Assembly: GCA_947184155.2 (NCBI GenBank)
Contig: CAMXCT020000248.1
Location: 67,501 to 131,500, forward strand
Direction of reading: 5' to 3'
DNA from: Cladocopium goreaui
Lineage: Eukaryota > Sar > Dinophyceae > Suessiales > Symbiodiniaceae
DNA: 64,000 nucleotides
Each line of letters begins with the position of its first letter. The first letter of the stretch is position 1. The notes below the pieces were generated by a model. The model saw only the letters and a list, made by a program, of their open reading frames with translations, was not told where the DNA came from and searched no databases. Of the stretch, positions 62,311 to 64,000 are shown in pieces. The translations under genes and the position numbers were made by a program.

Positions 62311-63735
62311 TAGTATACGGTAGTACTGGAACGTGTTTGTGCGAATTTTGTAGTATACGGTAGTACTGGAGCGACTTTGTGCGAGTTTTGTAGTATACGG
62401 TAGTACTGGAACGTGTTTGTGCGAGTTTTGTAGTATACGGTAGTACTGGAACGTGTTTGTGCGAGTTTTGTAGTATACGATAGTACTGGAACGTGTTTGT
62501 GCGAGTTTTGTAGTATACCGTAGTACTGGAACGTGTTTGTGCGAGTTTTGTAGTATACGGTAGAACTGGGAATGACTTTGTGTAAGTTTTGTAGTATACA
62601 GTAGTACTGGAACGTGTTTGTGCGAGTTTTGTAGTATACGGTAGTACTGGAAGGTGTTTGTGCGAATTTGTAGTATACGGTAGTACTGGGAATGACTTTG
62701 TGCAAGCTTTCTAGTATACGGTAGTACTGGAACGTGCTTGTGCGAGTTTTGTAGTATACGGTAGTACTGGAACGTGTTTGTGCAAGCTTTGTAATATACG
62801 GTAATACTGGAACGACTTTGTGCAAGTTTGTAGTATACGGAAGTACTGGAGCGACTGTGTGCAAGCTTTGTAGTATACGGTAGTACTGGAGCGACTTTGT
62901 GCGAGTTTTGTAGTATACGGTAGTACTGGAACGTGTTTGTGCGAGTTTTGTAGTATACGGTAGTATTGGGAATGACTTTGTGTAAGTTTTGTAGTATACG
63001 GTAGTACTGGAACGTGTTTGTGCCAGTTTTGTAGTTTACGGTAGTACTGGAACATGTTTGTGCGAGTTTTGTAGTATACGGTAGTACTGGAACGTGTTTG
63101 TGCAAGCTTTGTACACAGTAGTGCTCGGAAGTGCTTTGTGCAAGCTTTGTAGTATACAATAGTACTGGAACGTGTTTGTGCAAGCTTTGTACACAGTAGT
63201 GCTCGGGCGTGCTTTGTGCAAGCTTTGTAGTATACAGTAGTATTGGAACATGTTTGTGCAAGCTTTGTAGTACACAGTAGTACTGGGAAGTGCTTTGTGC
63301 AAGCTTTGTAGTACACAGTAGTATTGGAACGTGTTTGTGCAAGCTTTGTGGTATACAGTAGTACTGGGATGTAGTACACAGTAGTACTGGAACGTGTTTG
63401 TGCAAACTTTGTAGTACACAGAAGTACTGGAACGTGTTTGTGCAAGCTTTGTAGTACACAGTAGTACTGGAACGTGTTTGTGCAAGCTTTGTAGTACACA
63501 GTAGTACTGGAACGTGTTTGTGCAAGCTGTGTAGTGCACAGTAGTACTGGAACGTGTTTGTGCAAGCTTTGTAGTATACAGTAGTACTGGAACTTGTTTG
63601 TGCAAGCTTTGTAGTACACAGTAGTACTGGGAGCGACTTTGTGCAAGCTTTGTAGTACACAGAAGTACTGGAACGTGTTTGTGCAAGCTTTGTAGAACAA
63701 AGTAGTACTGGGAACATTTCGAAGTAATTTGTGAA
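62311..63735. repeat. 40-bp minisatellite, about 35 units
   Basis: Units read TAGTATACGGTAGTACTGGA and ACGTGTTTGTGCGAGTTTTG. From about 63100 the sequence shifts to variants with GTAGTACACAGTAGTACTGG and GCAAGCTTT. All three minus-strand frames are open for hundreds of codons, which is what a 40-bp unit without stops must give. The junction with the 54-bp array is abrupt. Confidence 0.93.
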
Positions 63736-64000
63736 AACTTTGTGTAAAGTAAGAGGAGTGTGGAGTGTAAAGTGTGGAGTGGGGAGTGTAGAGTGCGTAA
63801 CGTGTAGAGTGTGGAGTGTGGAGTTTAGAGTGTAAAGTTTAGAGTGTAAAGTGTAGAGTGTGGAGTGTAAAGTGTAGAGTGTGGAGAGTGAAGTGGAAAG
63901 TGTAGAGTGTGGAGGAGTGCGGAGTGCGGAATTGAAAGTAAGGAGTGTGGAGTGTAAAGTGTGGCGTGTGGAGTGTAAAGTGTGGAGTGTGGAGTGTGGA
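63736..64000. repeat. GTGTAGAGTGTGGAGT short repeat to the window edge
   Basis: Imperfect short units of GTGGAGTGTAAAGT/GTGTAGAGTGTGGAGT. The array is cut by the window edge. Confidence 0.9.

Noticed and set aside
61168-62313. Plus-strand open frame of 381 codons with 18-residue repeats
   Set aside because: It is produced by a 54-bp unit (a multiple of three). Other frames are open too and indels move the frame. No start context or flanking gene structure.
61837-63717. Minus-strand open frame of 626 codons
   Set aside because: It lies on the 40-bp array and all three minus frames are open for hundreds of codons there; the peptides are periodic reflections of the DNA unit.

Overview
The window looks like nuclear DNA of a dinoflagellate. 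The evidence is short exons split by roughly 90-120 bp introns, some with GC or GA donors; coding sequence scattered between retrotransposons; large minisatellite arrays; and protein families that I associate with dinoflagellate genomes (a DUF7869-like protein, Dcm-type cytosine methyltransferases, LPCGTASRARE-type domains in retroelements). No rRNA, tRNA, CRISPR array or bacterial operon structure was seen.

Layout. (1) 0.5-17.5 kb, plus strand, intron-rich: unassigned exons, a split C5-cytosine methyltransferase gene (2.6-4.4 kb), a split DUF7869-like gene (5.4-7.7 kb) and a long many-exon gene of unknown function (9.3-17.5 kb). (2) 17.5-19.3 kb: TA microsatellites and a 35-bp tandem repeat. 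(3) 19.36-23.2 kb, plus strand: a decayed DIRS-like retroelement (gag, zinc finger, methyltransferase-like segment, RT and RNase H) with frameshifts. (4) 23.3-36.6 kb, minus strand: a giant, apparently intact LINE. ORF1 carries a RanBP2-type zinc finger. ORF2 is about 3,870 codons with no stop: six tandem copies of an unrecognised module, then RNase H, AP-endonuclease, RT, two zinc fingers and a C-terminal methyltransferase-like domain. This is the most notable object in the window.

(5) 36.6-42.6 kb: AT-rich, gene-poor, with several repeat families; one block is bounded by a perfect 13-bp inverted repeat and hairpins. (6) 42.6-43.6 kb: an intact single-exon gene with macro-domain-like features. 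(7) 43.6-49.9 kb: no convincing gene, many minisatellites. (8) 49.9-50.96 kb: one large exon of a voltage-gated cation channel (S1-S5), followed by pyrimidine microsatellites. (9) 51.87-59.16 kb, plus strand: a second, decayed LINE of a different lineage with an OTU-protease-like segment, C2H2 fingers, a 2A-like NPGP motif, endonuclease and RT, inserted in a 72-bp tandem repeat. (10) 59.2-64 kb: almost entirely tandem arrays (72, 16, 12, 54 and 40 bp units).

The elements do not form one pathway. The window reads as a few host exons (methyltransferase, macro-like, channel) embedded in retroelements of at least three lineages. Methyltransferase-like domains recur in three unrelated contexts: the split gene, the DIRS-like element and the giant LINE. 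All domain calls are by eye from motifs; no search was run.
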